Shown: positions 6,616 to 8,575 of the stretch, in pieces
Layout of the letters: each line of letters starts with the position of its first letter
How positions within the stretch are numbered: the first letter of the stretch is position 1
Assembly (NCBI GenBank): GCA_030630905.1
Contig: DAOVMB010000075.1
Location: forward strand, 1 to 8,575
Direction: 5' to 3'
From: Sedimentisphaerales bacterium
GTDB lineage: Bacteria > Planctomycetota > Phycisphaerae > Sedimentisphaerales > Anaerobacaceae
DNA: 8,575 nucleotides
The notes under the pieces: generated by a model
What the model was told of the DNA's origin: nothing
Databases searched by the model: none
What the model saw: only the letters and a program-made list of their open reading frames with translations
Made by a program: the position numbers and the translations under genes

Positions 6616-7872
6616 ATGATAAATATCAGCAAATTATACTGTGACCAGGTTACCCCGGGTGATTGGCTTCGTTATGGAGCCAAGGGCTCGGGCGAGCGTG
6701 AAGGTAAAATTGTACCGAAGAAAGCATCCGAGAGACGCCCTATTGTCGTATGGAACATCACCAGGTCGTGTAATCTCAAATGCGTGCATTGTTATAACGA
6801 CAGCGGAGTATTAAAAGCCGACGATGAGCTATCAACTGATGAGGCCAAAACCGTATTGGATGATCTTGTACAGTTCGGCGTTCCATCGGTCTTATTTTCC
6901 GGCGGCGAGCCTTTGATGCGTCCCGATTTGTTTGAATTGATCGGCTACGCAGTCGAGCAAGGCGTACGGACCGTCATTTCGACCAACGGAACCCTCATAA
7001 CAACCGAAATGGCGAAAAAAATAAAACAGTATGGAGTTTCATACGTAGGTATCAGTCTTGACGGCATAGGCGAGACCAACGACAAGTTCAGGGGCGTATC
7101 CGGTGCATTTGACAAGGCCGTGCAGGGCATAAAGAACTGCCAGGATGCCGGCGTGCGGATCGGCCTTAGATTGACTTTGACCAGGAAGAATGTTCAGGAT
7201 TTGGAGAGTTTGTTTGGCTTTTTCGAGACAGAGAACATTGAGAGGGCCTGCTTCTACCATTTTGTCCCAAGCGGCAGAGGAGGGACTATGGCAAGTGATG
7301 ATCTTACACACGCTCAAAGCAGAGAAGCAGTTGATACAATATTAGCCAAAACCAGACAGTATAAACAAGAAGGCAAGACTACCGATATATTGACGGTCGA
7401 TAACCATGTCGATGGTGTATATCTATACCTGAAATTAAAACAAGAGGATCCCGCACGCGCAGACGAGGTCTGGAAGCTATTGACCTGGAACGGTGGCGGT
7501 ATGTATAGCAGCGGGGTTGGGATTGGTTGTATTGATTTTCATGGTAAGGTGCATCCGGACCAGTTCTGGTGGCATTATGACCTTGGCGATGTACGTCAAA
7601 AGCCTTTTAGCCGGATTTGGACCGATACAAGCGATCCCCTTCTCAAAGGTTTGAAAGAACGCCGCCGGTATATCAAGGGAAGATGCAGGCTTTGTAAGTT
7701 TTTTGACGGTTGCGGCGGGAGTTTGCGGGTCCGGGCAGATTTACATTTTGGTGATTCCTGGGCTCCTGATCCGGGGTGTTATTTAACAGATAGTGAAATC
7801 GGCCTGGATGAGGAAAAACAGGCAGAATTGGAACGCAGCGGCGAGATTTTCCAGATGCCTATCTCGTGCTGA
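6616..7872 (+). CDS. ahbC: Radical SAM 12,18-didecarboxysiroheme deacetylase AhbC
   Basis: This 418-residue radical SAM enzyme removes the acetate side chains at C2 and C7 of 12,18-didecarboxysiroheme to give Fe-coproporphyrin III, the AhbD substrate. The N-terminus MINISKLYC is characteristic of AhbC and the related NirJ group. The radical SAM motif is CNLKCVHC (C52, C56, C59) after RPIVVWNITR, with SGGEPL at 95-100 and STNGTL at 122-127. The C-terminal auxiliary-cluster region has C305, then C357, C360, C366 (GRCRLCKFFDGCGG) and C388 in the AhbC-like stretch APDPGCYLTDSEIG. All cluster ligands are present and the length is usual. It starts 3 nt after the ahbD stop with no clear Shine-Dalgarno site, so coupled translation is likely. 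Its stop codon lies inside the first arm of the hairpin at 7869-7914. NirJ of heme d1 synthesis is a near relative, but no nir gene is visible. Confidence 0.9.
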   Translation: MINISKLYCDQVTPGDWLRYGAKGSGEREGKIVPKKASERRPIVVWNITRSCNLKCVHCYNDSGVLKADDELSTDEAKTVLDDLVQFGVPSVLFSGGEPLMRPDLFELIGYAVEQGVRTVISTNGTLITTEMAKKIKQYGVSYVGISLDGIGETNDKFRGVSGAFDKAVQGIKNCQDAGVRIGLRLTLTRKNVQDLESLFGFFETENIERACFYHFVPSGRGGTMASDDLTHAQSREAVDTILAKTRQYKQEGKTTDILTVDNHVDGVYLYLKLKQEDPARADEVWKLLTWNGGGMYSSGVGIGCIDFHGKVHPDQFWWHYDLGDVRQKPFSRIWTDTSDPLLKGLKERRRYIKGRCRLCKFFDGCGGSLRVRADLHFGDSWAPDPGCYLTDSEIGLDEEKQAELERSGEIFQMPISC

Positions 7873-7914
7873 GTTCAGCGTTCCGCGTTCCGCGACTCAG
7901 AACGCCGAACTCAG
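7869..7914. repeat. Two-part inverted repeat between convergent ahbC and ahbA
   Basis: CTGAGTTC (7869-7876) pairs perfectly with GAACTCAG (7907-7914). After one A/C mismatch, GCGTTC (7878-7883) pairs with GAACGC (7900-7905), around a 16-nt loop. It fills nearly all of the space between the ahbC stop and the ahbA stop at 7922 and could end transcription from both sides. No run of T follows on either strand, so it is not a standard intrinsic terminator. The repetitive GCGTTCCGCGTTCCGCG composition is that of dispersed intergenic palindromes, so a REP-like element is equally possible. Confidence 0.55.
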
Positions 7915-7921
7915 AACGAAA

Positions 7922-8377
7922 TCAGGAAACACGAAAACGGGCATCGAGCTTGAAAAGCCGTTTCATGGGCAAATTCAGGACCTTCGAACTTTCAAGACAT
8001 AAAGATTTACGGATTTGCTCAAGAATGTTCTCTATCCTGTTGTCATCGATTGCGATTAACGTAAACCAAATATTGAAAACATCGTTACGCAGATAGCTGT
8101 GGGTTACTTCATAAAACTGACCGATAATATCGGCAGCACGGCCTACAAGCTCAGAGTCAACACTCACAGCAGCCAACGTGCTGCGAAAGCCAAGTTTATT
8201 GGAATCGAAACTGGCCCCCATGCGGCGAATCACTCCTTCATCAAGCATCAGTTGGATTCTGTCCCAAAGTTCCTCTTTCGAGATATGCAGTCTATCGGCG
8301 ACAATCTGATAAGGTCTCTCGCTCAGAGGAAAATTATCTTGAAGCTCCTGGAGTATCCGGCTGTCGATTTTATCCAT
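7922..8377 (-). CDS. ahbA: Siroheme decarboxylase, AhbA-type subunit
   Basis: This 151-residue Lrp/AsnC-like protein is the likely partner of the AhbB encoded at 3659; in characterised organisms AhbA and AhbB work together to decarboxylate siroheme to 12,18-didecarboxysiroheme. Visible parts are MDKIDSRILQELQDNFPL (1-18), a winged helix ending in EGVIRRMGASFDSNKLGF (47-64), LAAVSV (68-73), EVTHSYLRNDVFNIWFTLIA (90-109, with H93) and a short helix before LPMKRLFKLDARF. The RPY near residue 21, the GASFDSxKLG segment and YNVWFT-like NIWFT are the AhbA form. The ATG at 8375-8377 follows GGAAAGGA by 4 nt and the family motif starts at once, so the start is secure. Unlike ahbB, it lies outside the operon, convergent to ahbC, and may be transcribed alone or from the alpha-2-macroglobulin gene 53 bp upstream. 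Confidence 0.88.
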   Translation of the reverse strand: MDKIDSRILQELQDNFPLSERPYQIVADRLHISKEELWDRIQLMLDEGVIRRMGASFDSNKLGFRSTLAAVSVDSELVGRAADIIGQFYEVTHSYLRNDVFNIWFTLIAIDDNRIENILEQIRKSLCLESSKVLNLPMKRLFKLDARFRVS

Positions 8378-8410
8378 AGCATCCTTTCCGACGTATGCAT
8401 TAGGAAGTAC

Positions 8411-8430
8411 GGGCGGTTCGCGAACCGCCC
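8411..8430. repeat. Perfect 20-bp GC-rich palindrome
   Basis: GGGCGGTTCGCGAACCGCCC is fully self-complementary. As RNA it would fold into an 8-bp stem with a CGCG loop, lengthened by GTA/TAC outside one C-C mismatch. It lies between the alpha-2-macroglobulin stop (TAG at 8431-8433, part of the outer arm) and the ahbA start. No T run follows on the minus strand, so it is not a classic terminator; a dispersed REP-like element or an mRNA 3'-end stabiliser is possible. Confidence 0.6.
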
Positions 8431-8575
8431 CTACCTAACGTCCAGATCGAAACTCTCCGAATGGCTGTTAAACTCCGGAGCGTACATGCACTGTATCGCG
8501 GCGATGCCTGTTTGGTATTTTCCCTTGTGTTGGATACGGGTACTGTATTCGAAGACATACACGCCCTTGGGAAGA
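8431..8575 (-). CDS. Alpha-2-macroglobulin family protein, C-terminal end (5' partial)
   Basis: An open minus-strand frame enters at the right edge and ends at the TAG at 8431-8433, giving 47 codons. It reads LPKGVYVFEYSTRIQHKGKY, then TGIAAIQCMYAPEFNSHSES and a short end. This fits the last beta-strands of bacterial alpha-2-macroglobulins, where a LPxGxYxFEYxxR strand is followed by the near-terminal MYAPE segment. Such proteins are large, exported and thought to trap proteases with a thioester; that site and the signal peptide would lie outside the window, so neither can be judged. The stop is next to the 20-bp palindrome, and ahbA follows 53 bp downstream on the same strand. Family assignment rests on this short terminal motif. 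Confidence 0.7.
   Translation of the reverse strand, partial: LPKGVYVFEYSTRIQHKGKYQTGIAAIQCMYAPEFNSHSESFDLDVR

Noticed and set aside
3659..8377. Heme d1 (nir) biosynthesis cluster in place of heme b
   Set aside because: NirD/L/G/H and NirJ are close relatives of AhbA/B and AhbC, but no nirS, nirF, nirN or nirE is visible, and both AhbC-like and AhbD-like radical SAM proteins occur with hemA.
8411..8430. Intrinsic terminator at the 20-bp palindrome
   Set aside because: The stem is strong but no run of T follows on the minus strand, so a standard Rho-independent terminator is not supported.

Overview
The window looks like chromosomal DNA from an anaerobic member of the Planctomycetota, probably of the Phycisphaerae/Sedimentisphaerales type. 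This is inferred from the gene families, not from a marker gene. The pointers are a C-terminal fragment of a PQQ-type beta-propeller protein joined to a malectin-like domain, a secreted TPR protein of kinesin-light-chain type, a bacterial alpha-2-macroglobulin C-terminus, sparse Shine-Dalgarno use, and a heme cluster of the oxygen-independent siroheme (Ahb) type.

Left part (1-3387): the 3' end of the propeller/malectin gene (+) runs into a convergent isochorismatase-fold gene (-), and their 3' ends overlap by 52 bp. The isochorismatase-fold protein lacks the family's catalytic cysteine. A gene-free stretch follows (about 1659-2109). It holds a weak promoter candidate, a small imperfect palindrome, and a short decayed fragment that reads as part of a DegT/DnrJ/EryC1/StrS aminotransferase (-). 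Next is a 425-residue exported TPR protein (-).

Centre and right (3388-8377): a 271-bp AT-rich divergent intergenic region precedes a tight four-gene operon, ahbB-hemA-ahbD-ahbC (+), with junctions of +9, -4 and +3 nt. ahbA lies just downstream on the opposite strand, separated from ahbC by a two-part hairpin. HemA makes glutamate-1-semialdehyde from glutamyl-tRNA, the entry to tetrapyrrole synthesis. AhbA and AhbB decarboxylate siroheme to 12,18-didecarboxysiroheme, AhbC removes the two acetate side chains to give Fe-coproporphyrin III, and AhbD converts two propionates to vinyls to give heme b. The window thus holds the first committed enzyme and every dedicated late enzyme of the siroheme-dependent heme route. 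The middle steps (HemL, HemB, HemC, HemD, siroheme synthesis) must be encoded elsewhere.

Right edge (8378-8575): a perfect 20-bp GC-rich palindrome, then the last 47 codons of an alpha-2-macroglobulin-family protein (-) running off the window. I saw no tRNA, rRNA, CRISPR array, insertion sequence or phage gene. I do not see a wholly new system here. The points most worth a second look are the arrangement of the heme cluster, the cysteine-less isochorismatase, the aminotransferase remnant and the two intergenic hairpins.
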